Part shown: one piece after another, positions 8,297-17,683 of the stretch
Layout of the letters: each line of letters starts with the position of its first letter
Position numbering within the stretch: position 1 is the stretch's first letter
Source of the DNA: Clostridium sp. AF15-31
GTDB taxonomy: Bacteria; Bacillota; Clostridia; Lachnospirales; Lachnospiraceae
NCBI RefSeq assembly: GCF_003461625.1
Contig: NZ_QTXL01000005.1
Coordinates: 1-64,000, forward strand
Length of the DNA: 64,000 bases
Direction: 5' to 3'
Notes under the pieces: generated by a model
Told to the model about the DNA's origin: nothing
The model's input: the letters and a program-made list of their open reading frames with translations, nothing else
The model's database searches: none
Made by a program: the position numbers and the translations under genes

Positions 8297-9684
8297 TATT
8301 TTCTACCTCCCCTTTTCTTATTCTTTTTATCTGTCGGTTTCTCATCAAATTCCTGATATTTGTTTACCTGATCTGCACTTGCAACATCTGGTCTTACAAG
8401 CTTTGATGTATCAACCATATCGGATTCTTCCGATACTACTTCCGCTTTCTCTGGCTCTGAAACCGGATTGTCTGTCTCTGAGAGAACAACTGCATGTGGT
8501 ACTCTATTCAGATTCGCCGGAATATGGATTCTCGGTCTGTCAGACATCTCTTTTGCCACCTGAACCGGAGTCTGCTGTACGGTTGACGCTGGCTTTTCCT
8601 GTACCGGCTGCTGCTCTGGTTGTACTACCTGTGCTACCTGTATTTGTGGCTCCTGTGAAACCGGAGTAATGGTAGTCTCTGATGAAGCTGCTATCTGTGG
8701 CTGCAGTGTACTCTGAGCAACAGCCTGCTGTACGACTGGTGCTGGTTGCTCTGGAACCGGCTGCTGCGCTGATTGTACCGACTGCACTTGTTGTCCGGTT
8801 TCCTGCTCTACCGGTTTCTTTGCTATCTTGTCTGGGATCACAACCTTTTTCGGCTGTGGTGCCGGTGCTGTCGGAGTCTGTGCAGCGGATGCCTTGCCGG
8901 CATTTGTCTGAACATTAACCTGAGTATCCTGCATAGCAGCCTTTCTTCCTGCGCACATGATGTTTGCGCATCCCATACAGGATTCCGGCTTACAGCTTGC
9001 AGGGATCTCTTCTCCAATTGCAAGTGCCTTTGCTGCCTTCTTCGCATTTCTCTTATTGATCGTTGCAATAATAAAAGCAAGTACAAAGAATGCTCCCGGT
9101 GCAAGTACAAAGATTGTGATCGGCGTATATGCTGCAAGCACATCTCCGATTGTTTTTCCTGCTCCTGATGTCTTCTGAAGAAGGTTACCATCTCCAATGA
9201 TCTGGAATCCGAATACACAGCCTTTTCCGATCAGTTCACGGAACATACCGATCAAGGTAAGACCGATCGTAAAGCCAAGTCCCATTCCAAGTCCGTCAAA
9301 GATTGACGGAAGAACTTTATTCTTCGAAGCGTAACTCTCTGCACGTCCAAGAATAATACAGTTTACTACGATCAGTGGAATATAGATTCCAAGACTGTCA
9401 TTTAAGGACGGCAGGTATGCCTGCATTAAAAACTGAATAACCGTTACAAAAGAAGCAATGATAACAATATAAGATGGTATTCTGACCTTATCCGGTATCA
9501 CTTTACGAAGCAGTGAGATAAACGCATTGCTTAACACCAGAATACAGGTTGTAGAAAGTCCCATACCTGCTCCGTTGATCGCTGATGATGTAACCGCAAG
9601 TGTCGGACACATACCAAGCATCTGTACGAAGGTTGGATTTTCTTTCACGATACCATTGTATAAACGTTCTGTACATTTACCCAT
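8296..9684 (-). CDS. rnfE: Rnf complex subunit E with a long Pro/Gln/Val-rich C-terminal extension
   Basis: Residues 1 to about 213 are a normal six-helix RnfE, including the iron-sulfur cysteines Cys26 (GMCPTLA) and Cys109 (VNCIILG). About 250 extra residues follow: a basic stretch, a cysteine cluster CKPESCMGCANIMC, then a low-complexity Pro/Gln/Val/Ala region and a Lys/Arg-rich tail. RnfE is usually 200-230 residues, so the extension doubles the protein. It would be cytoplasmic by standard topology. Start and stop overlap rnfDG and rnfA by one base each. Confidence 0.93.
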   Translation of the reverse strand: MGKCTERLYNGIVKENPTFVQMLGMCPTLAVTSSAINGAGMGLSTTCILVLSNAFISLLRKVIPDKVRIPSYIVIIASFVTVIQFLMQAYLPSLNDSLGIYIPLIVVNCIILGRAESYASKNKVLPSIFDGLGMGLGFTIGLTLIGMFRELIGKGCVFGFQIIGDGNLLQKTSGAGKTIGDVLAAYTPITIFVLAPGAFFVLAFIIATINKRNAKKAAKALAIGEEIPASCKPESCMGCANIMCAGRKAAMQDTQVNVQTNAGKASAAQTPTAPAPQPKKVVIPDKIAKKPVEQETGQQVQSVQSAQQPVPEQPAPVVQQAVAQSTLQPQIAASSETTITPVSQEPQIQVAQVVQPEQQPVQEKPASTVQQTPVQVAKEMSDRPRIHIPANLNRVPHAVVLSETDNPVSEPEKAEVVSEESDMVDTSKLVRPDVASADQVNKYQEFDEKPTDKKNKKRGGRK

Positions 9685-11273
9685 TAGTTTGCTCCTCCTT
9701 TCAGATAATCTGCATAGGAAAGTCCCGCATTTACTGCATTCGTGACTGCATTTGTCGTGATCGTCGCACCACTTAATGCATCGATCTCCTCATCCGATGC
9801 CGCACCGGATTTTGTATATTTAAACTGTGCTACATTCTTGCCTGCGAACTGTGATTTGAACTCATCTGTATCTGCCTGCATACCAAGACCTGCTGTCTCA
9901 CTTAATGACAGGAAGGAGATACCATTTGTAGTTCCATCCTCTGCTACACCAAGAGCAAGCTGAAGATCTCCGCCATATGCCTCATGGGATGTAATAACAA
10001 ATACATAACCAAGTGCATTTCCATCTTTGTCACAGGCAGTTACTGCATCATCTATATCTGCCTTATAGCCTTTATCCGAAAGCCATGTAGATGCAGTCTC
10101 ACTGTCGAAGCCATCTACCATCCGGAAGGCATCCGCATCTGTAAATACTTCCCGGTATGCGTCCTCCTTTGCCTGCTGTTCCGCCTGTTCGATCGGCTTC
10201 TTTGTGATCTGCTGTACATATGCAAGCACACCGCCAGCAACAAGTGTAATGACAAGGATTGCTACCGTTGCGATGACAATTGATTTCTTATCCATCTTCT
10301 TGCTGTCTGCTGCCGAGCCGCCTTCTTCCTTCTGAAGCTCAGCGCCCTTACCAAATGACTTCGGTTGTGTAAACCGTTCGATCAACGGAACAAGAAGGTT
10401 CGAAATAATGATCGCATAGGATACACCTTCTGCCGAGCCGCCATAGATTCGGAACAGGAAGGTCAAAAGTCCAAGGATAATACCAAATACCACTTTTCCC
10501 TTCTTTGTAATAGGTGAGGTCACATAGTCGGTCGCCATAAAGAAAGCGCCTAACATCAGACCACCACCACAAAGGTGCGCTGCCAGATATAATGGTTCAA
10601 AGCCCATGCCGGATGCAAGGGAGTACAGGAATATAAATACGGAAAATGATCCAATATAAACCAGTGGAATGATCGGGCTGATCACCTTACGAATAATCAG
10701 ATATAAACCACCGATCAACAGACAGATCGCAGATGTCTCACCGATCGTACCTGCAATTCTTCCGATAAACATATCTAATACATCTACTGTTCCGCCACTC
10801 TTTAAAATTGCAAGTGGGGTCGCTGTTGTAACTCCATCATATGTAAATGTAGTCATCTTTCCCGCAAATGATATTAACAGGAAGCATCTGGCTCCAAGTG
10901 CCGGATTCATAAAGTTCTGACCCAGACCGCCAAATAACTGTTTTACTATAATAATGGCAAATGCGCTTCCGAGTATCGCCATCCATACAGGAACCTCCGG
11001 CGAAAGATTCAATGCCAGAAGCAGGCCTGTTACGACTGCACTGAAATCTTTTACTGTACTGTTTCTGTGCAGGAGCATTTCCACGCCCCATTCAAAAAAA
11101 ATACAAGATGCTATACAGGTTAAGATCAGCACAAATGCTTTTGTTCCAAAATTATATACACCAAACACACTCGCCGGCAGTAATGCAATGATCACGTCCA
11201 GCATCAGGGATGATGTCGTTTTCCGATCTCTGACGTGCGGAGATGCAGAAATACTCAATGTTGTTTCTTCCAT
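9684..11273 (-). CDS. Fused Rnf subunits D and G (both FMN-carrying)
   Basis: One 529-residue protein covering two subunits that are normally separate. Residues 1 to about 310 are RnfD: polytopic, with the flavinylation motif ending at Thr152 in TTATPLA. After a short charged linker comes a membrane helix (about 329-352) and an RnfG domain to residue 529, with its own SGAT motif (Thr504) for covalent FMN. No stop codon, frameshift or internal ribosome site is visible at the junction. Both flavins would be attached by the ApbE encoded downstream at 13.7 kb. ATG at 11273 has GGAGG seven bases upstream. Confidence 0.93.
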   Translation of the reverse strand: MEETTLSISASPHVRDRKTTSSLMLDVIIALLPASVFGVYNFGTKAFVLILTCIASCIFFEWGVEMLLHRNSTVKDFSAVVTGLLLALNLSPEVPVWMAILGSAFAIIIVKQLFGGLGQNFMNPALGARCFLLISFAGKMTTFTYDGVTTATPLAILKSGGTVDVLDMFIGRIAGTIGETSAICLLIGGLYLIIRKVISPIIPLVYIGSFSVFIFLYSLASGMGFEPLYLAAHLCGGGLMLGAFFMATDYVTSPITKKGKVVFGIILGLLTFLFRIYGGSAEGVSYAIIISNLLVPLIERFTQPKSFGKGAELQKEEGGSAADSKKMDKKSIVIATVAILVITLVAGGVLAYVQQITKKPIEQAEQQAKEDAYREVFTDADAFRMVDGFDSETASTWLSDKGYKADIDDAVTACDKDGNALGYVFVITSHEAYGGDLQLALGVAEDGTTNGISFLSLSETAGLGMQADTDEFKSQFAGKNVAQFKYTKSGAASDEEIDALSGATITTNAVTNAVNAGLSYADYLKGGAN

Positions 11274-11284
11274 GTCTCCACCTC

Positions 11285-12610
11285 CTACTTCTTCTTACTT
11301 GCCAGAATACTCTTTCTGGTTCCGGCTATTGTCTGTGTCAAATGTCTCTTGGCAGGACATACATAAGAACAACAGCCACACTCACAACATTCCATGCCAT
11401 CATGCTTTAAGAATGCATCTATATTGCCATGTTCTGCATATTTTGCAAGATCTGACGGAATAATTCTTCCCGGACAGACATCCACGCATCTTCCGCAACG
11501 GATACATGCAGATGGCTCCCAGTCCTGAACCTCATCATGTGTCATACAAAGAAGTGCTGACAGACCTTTTACTGCCGGAACATCGAGCGAGAACATCGCT
11601 TTACCCATCATAGGTCCACCTGCAATGATCTTCTCCGGCAGCTTGCCATCCTTAAAACCGCCTGCCGCTTCTATGATCTCCCGACAGCTTGTACCATTAC
11701 GAACCAGCAGATTACATGGATTAACGATAGCATCACCTGTAACCGTTACGATTCTGGTGTACAGTGGCTTACCCTCGATCACCGCTTCATAGATGGAAAC
11801 AATCGTATCTGCATTATGTACGATACAGCCCGCATCTGCAGGAAGCATCTTGGAATTCACATATCTTCCTGTCGTTGCATAAATCAACTGACGTTCCGCA
11901 CCCTGTGGATATTTTGTCTTTAAAACTTTTACCTCGATCTTATCGTTATCAGCCAGATGCTCTGAGATCTTTGCAATTGCTTCCGGCTTATTGTCTTCAA
12001 TCGCGATAATTCCCTTTGCCTTATCAAACAGATTTACACAGATCTGAAGTCCAAGGATCAGCTTATCTGTCTCCTCTAACATTCTTCTGTAATCAGAAGT
12101 CAGATACGGTTCACACTCCGCACCGTTTACAATGATATATTCGATATCATCTTCATTTCTCGGTGACAGTTTTACATGAGACGGAAAACCTGCACCGCCC
12201 ATTCCAACGATACCTGCCTCCTTGATCATATCCTTGATGTCTTCTCTGTAAAGTGTGGAGAGATCTCGCACATTCTCGGAGAAATCAACCGTCTCAAATA
12301 AACCGTCATTTTCTATTACGATTGAATTTACTTTATTACCGCCACTTGTCATCCTCGGTTCGATCATTTTTACCGTTCCTGAGATTGAAGAATGGATATT
12401 TGCCGAAACAAATCCTCCCGCCTCTGCAATCTTCTGTCCTACCAGTACACGGTCGCCACGCTTTACGATCGGAACAGCCGGTGCACCTATATGCTGACTG
12501 AGCGGATAAACACACTCTCCCTTTGGAAGATATTCTCTGACAGGCTTGTCTTTTGTTAGATCTTTGCCTTCATATGGATGAATACCACCCGAAAAAGTTA
12601 ATAAACCCAT
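11285..12610 (-). CDS. rnfC: Rnf complex subunit C, NAD(H)-binding
   Basis: Peripheral subunit that exchanges electrons with NAD. The N-terminus LTFSGGIHPYEGK is the RnfC barrel-sandwich start. GMGGAGFPSHVK and GAECEPYL are the NADH/FMN-site motifs of the complex-I 51 kDa-like fold. Two Fe4S motifs, CIRCGRCVDVCP and CCECGCCSYVCP, lie near the C-terminus. I chose the ATG at 12610 (MGLLTF), with AGAGG seven bases upstream; the open frame reaches 12643. It is the first rnf gene, so the order is C-DG-E-A-B. Confidence 0.95.
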   Translation of the reverse strand: MGLLTFSGGIHPYEGKDLTKDKPVREYLPKGECVYPLSQHIGAPAVPIVKRGDRVLVGQKIAEAGGFVSANIHSSISGTVKMIEPRMTSGGNKVNSIVIENDGLFETVDFSENVRDLSTLYREDIKDMIKEAGIVGMGGAGFPSHVKLSPRNEDDIEYIIVNGAECEPYLTSDYRRMLEETDKLILGLQICVNLFDKAKGIIAIEDNKPEAIAKISEHLADNDKIEVKVLKTKYPQGAERQLIYATTGRYVNSKMLPADAGCIVHNADTIVSIYEAVIEGKPLYTRIVTVTGDAIVNPCNLLVRNGTSCREIIEAAGGFKDGKLPEKIIAGGPMMGKAMFSLDVPAVKGLSALLCMTHDEVQDWEPSACIRCGRCVDVCPGRIIPSDLAKYAEHGNIDAFLKHDGMECCECGCCSYVCPAKRHLTQTIAGTRKSILASKKK

Positions 12611-12706
12611 CTGCATACCTCTTTCTCTCGTTATTCTTATCAATTCATTCTCTGTTATCGAGAAAAACTAATCATATAATAATACTTCACAGGGTCAAAA
12701 ACAACC

Positions 12707-13273
12707 CTAAAACTTGCCAATCTGACCGCCAACCGCCCGCATGACAAATGCTGCCGCAAGACCGATCAGAACTCCCGTGATCGTTCCAGAGACCAGTAAA
12801 ACCGGAGCATATATCAGGATATTTTGGTTCTTTATCACCAGATATGCAACGATAAGTTGACCAACATTATGTCCGACACCTCCAAGAATACTCGTTCCCG
12901 TTGTTGAAAAAAAACCAATCTTAACAGAGATCCACATAAACAGCATGCTGACTGCTGCTCCGGCAAGACTGTATATCATAACGGTAAAATTGCCAAATAA
13001 TAAAGACGACAGGAAGATACGGAGCACGGATACCAAAACCGCATCCGCAAGTCCAAGCTTGCACAGCACTACAATAGTTACAATATTGGCAAGTCCGAGC
13101 TTGATTCCCGGTACCGCGATATCGATCCGGATAAAGGATTCGATATATGAAAACACCATTGCAACCGCAATAAACATTCCAAGCTGTGCTATCGTTCCTG
13201 CGCTGTTATGAGCCTTTTTCTGTATCTTTCTATTTGTAGATTTTTTTTTGGAATTTTTTTGTTTCTTCCCCAT
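12707..13273 (-). CDS. Gx transporter family membrane protein
   Basis: A 188-residue polytopic protein with a Lys-rich N-terminus. It resembles the group annotated as Gx transporter or, misleadingly, heptaprenyl diphosphate synthase component I; the repeated Gly-x motifs such as GIKLGLANIVT support this. In Clostridia these genes often sit with NusG-II-domain proteins, ApbE and Rnf or other flavin-linked redox genes, as here. I infer a role in transport linked to the flavin/electron-transfer system; the substrate is unknown. Confidence 0.8.
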   Translation of the reverse strand: MGKKQKNSKKKSTNRKIQKKAHNSAGTIAQLGMFIAVAMVFSYIESFIRIDIAVPGIKLGLANIVTIVVLCKLGLADAVLVSVLRIFLSSLLFGNFTVMIYSLAGAAVSMLFMWISVKIGFFSTTGTSILGGVGHNVGQLIVAYLVIKNQNILIYAPVLLVSGTITGVLIGLAAAFVMRAVGGQIGKF

Positions 13274-13318
13274 CTTTTCTTTCTATATATGCCTTTCCTG
13301 CTATACTATGAATAGCTC

Positions 13319-13684
13319 TTATCGATTATCATATTCTGATTTCTGTCCAACATCACCCTCCACCTGAATCACCAGCTTATGCGGCAGGCAAACGATATTT
13401 TCTCCTGTCTTTGATATCTTCCCCATACGGATGCATACCTGATCCGGACAGTCTGCTTCTGTTACATATGCCATTCCATTCTTTATTTCCAGAATATTCA
13501 TTCCTTTTGCGGTCTGAATCTCTTTCGTGGTATCTGTATTCAGATCATATCTGCCAATCTCTTTCTGGTCTTCATATATAATAACCTGACTGCCTTTTTT
13601 CTGGCCCAACTGGATGACTCCATAGCAGACGATTCCTAAAAGGATCAGCACAAGTGCCAGAATGATGTCTCTTTTTTTTATCAT
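13319..13684 (-). CDS. NusG-II-domain secreted or membrane-anchored protein
   Basis: A 121-residue protein with an N-terminal helix (about 6-26) and an extracytoplasmic domain containing EADCPDQVCIRMGKI and CLPHKLVIQVEG, the signature of NusG domain II proteins. The paired cysteines in DCPDQVC and the later CLP are usual. Its stop overlaps the start region of the Gx transporter operon by proximity only, and its ATG overlaps the apbE stop by four bases, so the two are coupled. Role unknown; family neighbours are redox genes. Confidence 0.85.
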   Translation of the reverse strand: MIKKRDIILALVLILLGIVCYGVIQLGQKKGSQVIIYEDQKEIGRYDLNTDTTKEIQTAKGMNILEIKNGMAYVTEADCPDQVCIRMGKISKTGENIVCLPHKLVIQVEGDVGQKSEYDNR

Positions 13685-14781
13685 TTTACTTTATAGTCTC
13701 CATTTGTTATCGTGAACTGTTTTCCTGCCTGCTCTGTCATATATATATTCTTATCCTTATCGATCAGGATCACATCTGCGTCAAAGCTTTTTACAAGCTT
13801 AAGTGCCCGATCCGCCGGAAGCAGAATACACATCGTTGATAAGGCATCACTTAATGCACCGCTTTCACAGATCACTGTCGCTGATATCGTTCCGGTGTCT
13901 GCCGGGTATCCGGTCTTTGGATTTAAGATATGATGATATCTTTTTCCATCCTGAATAAAATACTTCTCATAATCGCCGGATGTTGATATATAGACCGGAT
14001 GCTTGTCTGACCGGACTTCTACGGTTCCCATCATATCATTTTCATTTCCTCTCGGATCACGAATACCGATCCGGAAACCGGAACCATCCGGCTTTGCGCC
14101 GTAACATAAAACGCTGCCGCCGACTGCCACACAAGCGCCTTCCACCTGATTTTCTTCAAGGCTTTCTGCCACCCGATCACAAGCAATGCCTTTTCCCATC
14201 GCACCGAAATCAAGGCTTAAGCCTGTTTCATCAAACAGCACATACCATGTTCCATCCTCTGAAAGCTCACTTACCTGTGTCAGCTCTTTTCCCTGTTCGT
14301 CTACGATATGCACTTTCGAATCGTTAACTACCGAACAGGCTTCTTCTATCTTCTGAGTCTCCGGTACTTCTTTCTTCCCATCTTCGATACCCCAGCAGGA
14401 CGCTAACGGACGGATCGTGAGTGCCAGTAGATCATCTCCTGCCGCGCTTACTTCTTTTCCCTGCAAGACCGCAGATGCCAGGTCATAGCTTATCTCATAA
14501 GGCTCTCCTGCCTTATATTCATGATTCACACGGTATACCTCTGCGCCTTCTATCCGCCATGAGATCTGTTCACGCTCCAGTCTGCTTACGCAGTCGATCA
14601 CAGCATCCGCATCCTGTCTGCCCTGATCCGAATAGACCGATACCGTAACTGCAGTTCCCATGGCAAATCCGGTCGTCGTATACCCCTTTTTTTTCTGGTT
14701 ATCCTTTCCGGTATAAAAGATAAACGCAATTACCAGCCCGATACATAATATACCTGATAATAATGCAAGTTTATTCTTCAA
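13681..14781 (-). CDS. apbE: FAD:protein FMN transferase (ApbE)
   Basis: Attaches FMN from FAD to Thr in (S/T)GAT motifs of secreted or membrane proteins, here most likely the RnfD and RnfG parts of the fusion at 9.7-11.3 kb. It has an N-terminal signal or lipoprotein-like helix (about 8-24), the AMGKGIACDRVAE block, YHHILNPKTGYP and the metal-site region SDALSTMC. The long open frame reaches 14883, but GGAGG lies nine bases before a TTG at 14781 (LKNKLALL), which I take as the start. Confidence 0.93.
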   Translation of the reverse strand: MKNKLALLSGILCIGLVIAFIFYTGKDNQKKKGYTTTGFAMGTAVTVSVYSDQGRQDADAVIDCVSRLEREQISWRIEGAEVYRVNHEYKAGEPYEISYDLASAVLQGKEVSAAGDDLLALTIRPLASCWGIEDGKKEVPETQKIEEACSVVNDSKVHIVDEQGKELTQVSELSEDGTWYVLFDETGLSLDFGAMGKGIACDRVAESLEENQVEGACVAVGGSVLCYGAKPDGSGFRIGIRDPRGNENDMMGTVEVRSDKHPVYISTSGDYEKYFIQDGKRYHHILNPKTGYPADTGTISATVICESGALSDALSTMCILLPADRALKLVKSFDADVILIDKDKNIYMTEQAGKQFTITNGDYKVK

Positions 14782-14866
14782 AGCATTTATTCCTCCATAT
14801 AAACAGCCAATACAGGCATAAACACACTTTGCAAACCTGTTCACAGGAACATCACCCGCGTAAATT

Positions 14867-14905
14867 AAAAGAGCTGTTGCCAACCACGGTTCCAGCTCTC
14901 TTTTT
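14867..14905 (-). terminator. Intrinsic terminator upstream of apbE
   Basis: Stem AGAGCTG (14870-14876) with CAGCTCT (14893-14899), flanked by A/T runs on both sides. On the minus strand it follows the 14943 stop and ends with TCTTTTAATTT, so it closes the RelA/SpoT transcript. Confidence 0.75.
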
Positions 14906-14942
14906 GTCTCTGCCTACAAAGCTCCTCGCTCCGCAGCTTTTT

Positions 14943-15581
14943 CTATCCTCTGTAATATTTCAGGATTGCTTCTACATCAAAGTATCTGCTTCCAAAATCT
15001 TTATAAATGGCATTCTTCGTCATCGCATAAACAAATACATCACCCTGACCCTTGATTCCGTCTAAGGCAGATGGCTCTATCGCTACTGCAAACTCATCAA
15101 AGTGAAGTGCAAGTGTAAAGCCCTCTGTATAATATGTATTATACAGATTCATCACTGTAAGCTCTGTCTCCGGTGTGATCGTCATATCTGAGATCGTAAG
15201 ACTGTTACCTCTTGGGATATTCATATATATCTCAGCTTTCATTTCTTTACCGAAGGAAAGCTTTACGGATGCAGGATCTTCTGTCGTACGAATGCTTTTC
15301 AGAATCTCTGCAGCTTCAGCCGGTATTGCTCCCGGTGTCTTCGTGCAGTCTACAACTTCCCGTCCTGCCATGTATTTCTTATCCAGAATGTTGACACACT
15401 TTACAATCTTGTTGTCATTGCCCGGATTCGGTAATATGCTGGCAACCTTGTAATAGTCTTCGTTCTCTAAAATCTCTTTAAACAATAAGCTTTTAATATC
15501 ATAAAACTTTGCCAGCATTACAGGCTTGTAATCCATGTACTTGATCGCTGACCGTATTTCATTTATATCTCTGATTTCCAT
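14943..15581 (-). CDS. Unrecognised 212-residue protein downstream of the RelA/SpoT gene
   Basis: Soluble, no signal peptide or membrane segment. It has a mixed alpha/beta character with a basic, Lys-rich N-terminal half and hydrophobic strands such as GFTLALHFDEFAVAIEPSAL. I do not recognise the family. It is 78 bases downstream of the RelA/SpoT-domain gene on the same strand and ahead of a terminator, so the two form a likely bicistronic unit. Whether it acts with the alarmone enzyme (for example as an antidote or effector) cannot be said. Confidence 0.6.
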   Translation of the reverse strand: MEIRDINEIRSAIKYMDYKPVMLAKFYDIKSLLFKEILENEDYYKVASILPNPGNDNKIVKCVNILDKKYMAGREVVDCTKTPGAIPAEAAEILKSIRTTEDPASVKLSFGKEMKAEIYMNIPRGNSLTISDMTITPETELTVMNLYNTYYTEGFTLALHFDEFAVAIEPSALDGIKGQGDVFVYAMTKNAIYKDFGSRYFDVEAILKYYRG

Positions 15582-15659
15582 TTGTATATTGTCTCCACTT
15601 CATTCAAATTTGTTCCGCTCAAATCATACATCCATTTTCTGATCTTTGCAACCCGGTTT

Positions 15660-17447
15660 TTAATGGAATTCCTGACAGACCAGTTCTCGCAGACGATATC
15701 GGAAAGCTTTCTCGTATTCCTCGTCTTCATCAACGCTGTGATTGACCTCTTCAAAACAAGCTTTTCGGATGGCCTCCTGTGTAAATATCGTAGGGCTTTC
15801 ATCATCTCTGCCCCAGTAGAATACCGCGCCATCAACACTCTCATTTCCATAGATCTCCTGCATCCGGCTGATACAGCTCTCATCTCCCAGGAACACATGA
15901 CAGATACCGGCTAATGATTTACAGAGAACCTCTGCATTGATCGTATATCCGTCAAAATCCTGCGCCCAGTCCGGAATCTGCTCCGGCTTATCTACAAGGA
16001 TCACCGGAAGACTTCTACCAGCATGTGAAAGAAGGTTTTTAAGCTGGTCTGCGGATATCGGAACCGCTTCGGTATCTTCATCCATAAATACGTCCGCATC
16101 CAAGAATCCGACCTGATTAAATATATCCCGCATAAACTTTGGTCGATTATACCGGCGCTCTCTGGAATAGATATTCTCACAGATATGACGGCAGGTCAGA
16201 TACAGTCCATCATTGTCTTTTCGAAGTTCTGCAACCACATGCCAGATCATACCGGCTTCTTCATTGCTGATTGTCTGCATATCCATAAGAAAATATTCTT
16301 TCTCTGCAACGACCTTTAACTTATATCCCATCACTTCATATGAAACGGATTCCAGTTTTTTCGGCATCTGTCCGAATATCAGGGAAATATGCTGATATGC
16401 CCATTCATATATAATCTCACTTGCCCGGTCAAATCCGTCATCCCGTATCCGAATTCTCTGGTCAAATACCAGATCCGATACCAATGGACGGATCTCCTGC
16501 TTAATCTCTTTGTTCAGCACTCTGCCGAACTGTTCTCTGTCAAGCTGTGCTGATATGAATTCATCATTTACCACTTCTTTATTGATAAGGTAGATTACCC
16601 GGTTCGGCGACAATACCTTCTGATATTTTTTATTCAGCAGAATATTTACAAGCTGCTGCTTGGATACCGCCCAGAACTTCTCTACAACCTCCGGATGTTC
16701 ATCAAAATATGCCCGAACCTCAGGCTTAATCTTATCCTGTGTGATCTTTAACCGGTATTTGCTTCGGATCGCATTTTCCCAGTTTTTCTTAATATACTGG
16801 TCTCTTGCCAGATTATCGAAGATCTGCACGATTGACCAGTCGCACAGCTCTAGGTTTGCGATGATGCTGTTCATCATGCGGGCATCCTTTTCCTGTCCAT
16901 CCCACAAACTGCTTCTGTTATCATCAAAGCCTTCATCCATTTTATACTTGTACCGCATCTCATGCTCGATCTCATGCCAGCCCTCAAACAGAACCGTTCT
17001 GAGCTGAACCTCAAAGGTCCGGTCAAATGGCTGCTCCCACAACTGATCGGATATGTTGATCAGATATTTGCTTGGGATCTTAAATACACCATTACACTTC
17101 TGTGCTTCAAACCTGTTTTCTTCCCATGCCGTCTTCGACCAGTTATCTACCATAAATGTATCTTCAAGCAATGCTTCACTGATCCTGATATCTTCTGTAT
17201 AAAATAAATTAATACGGATACCGATCAGATCCTGAATCTTTTTATCATCTTTTCCTGTGCCATATTTCCCTGTATCTAACTTACGCTGTAATGACGTCAA
17301 TGTCTTCACTCTCGACATACTGTGAAAATAGATTCCGGCATTTCTGAGCTTCGTCATCAACGTCTGTTCCAGCTTCGTTCTTATATCATTCAATTCCTGA
17401 ATATCTTTGTCACTGATCAGTGCCAGAGACTCATTATTACGTTCCAT
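15660..17447 (-). CDS. RelA/SpoT-domain nucleotide synthetase with long unknown C-terminus
   Basis: Residues about 20-200 are a RelA/SpoT synthetase domain: SRVKTLTSLQRKL, IQDLIGIRIN, and EVQLRTVLFEGWHEIEH, with the conserved Arg, Asp, Glu, Gln and His residues present. It should transfer pyrophosphate to a nucleotide such as GDP/GTP, although some relatives use ATP or tRNA. No HD hydrolase domain and no TGS/ACT domains are visible. Residues 200-595 match nothing I know and include WAYQHISLIFGQMPKKLES and an acidic end. Short stand-alone synthetases are about 200-260 residues, so this is an unusual architecture. Start at the ATG at 17447 behind GGTGG. Confidence 0.8.
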   Translation of the reverse strand: MERNNESLALISDKDIQELNDIRTKLEQTLMTKLRNAGIYFHSMSRVKTLTSLQRKLDTGKYGTGKDDKKIQDLIGIRINLFYTEDIRISEALLEDTFMVDNWSKTAWEENRFEAQKCNGVFKIPSKYLINISDQLWEQPFDRTFEVQLRTVLFEGWHEIEHEMRYKYKMDEGFDDNRSSLWDGQEKDARMMNSIIANLELCDWSIVQIFDNLARDQYIKKNWENAIRSKYRLKITQDKIKPEVRAYFDEHPEVVEKFWAVSKQQLVNILLNKKYQKVLSPNRVIYLINKEVVNDEFISAQLDREQFGRVLNKEIKQEIRPLVSDLVFDQRIRIRDDGFDRASEIIYEWAYQHISLIFGQMPKKLESVSYEVMGYKLKVVAEKEYFLMDMQTISNEEAGMIWHVVAELRKDNDGLYLTCRHICENIYSRERRYNRPKFMRDIFNQVGFLDADVFMDEDTEAVPISADQLKNLLSHAGRSLPVILVDKPEQIPDWAQDFDGYTINAEVLCKSLAGICHVFLGDESCISRMQEIYGNESVDGAVFYWGRDDESPTIFTQEAIRKACFEEVNHSVDEDEEYEKAFRYRLRELVCQEFH

Positions 17448-17506
17448 ATAACCACCTGCTTTTCAAATAACTTTCACCCGTAAAAAGCGCACAAAAATAC
17501 ACTATT

Positions 17507-17536
17507 ATGATACCATTTTATTCCCTTGTCAGTCAA
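17507..17536 (-). promoter_or_regulatory. Possible promoter of the RelA/SpoT-domain gene
   Basis: On the minus strand TTGACT (17531-17536), 18-base spacer, TATCAT (17507-17512). It lies about 60 bases before the start codon. Confidence 0.5.
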
Positions 17537-17611
17537 TTTTTATGACATAACCTTTTTCTAAATTTTATGTGAAAATATTCCCTTTTTATTAAAATTCTAT
17601 TTCAATGGATA

Positions 17612-17640
17612 TTGCTTATTTCCTGACACACCGATATAAT
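17612..17640 (+). promoter_or_regulatory. Sigma-A promoter of the ABC-F gene
   Basis: TTGCTT (17612-17617), 17-base spacer, perfect TATAAT (17635-17640), followed by AAGGAGG before the start at 17684. The leader is short, so no attenuator peptide of the kind seen before antibiotic-resistance ABC-F genes is apparent. Confidence 0.75.
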
Positions 17641-17683
17641 GTTATGAGATCTGACATGATATAAGAAAATAAGGAGGAATCTT

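Noticed and set aside
17641..17683. Attenuator peptide before the ABC-F gene, as in resistance genes
   Set aside because: The leader is only about 35 bases, with no small open frame or alternative hairpins.
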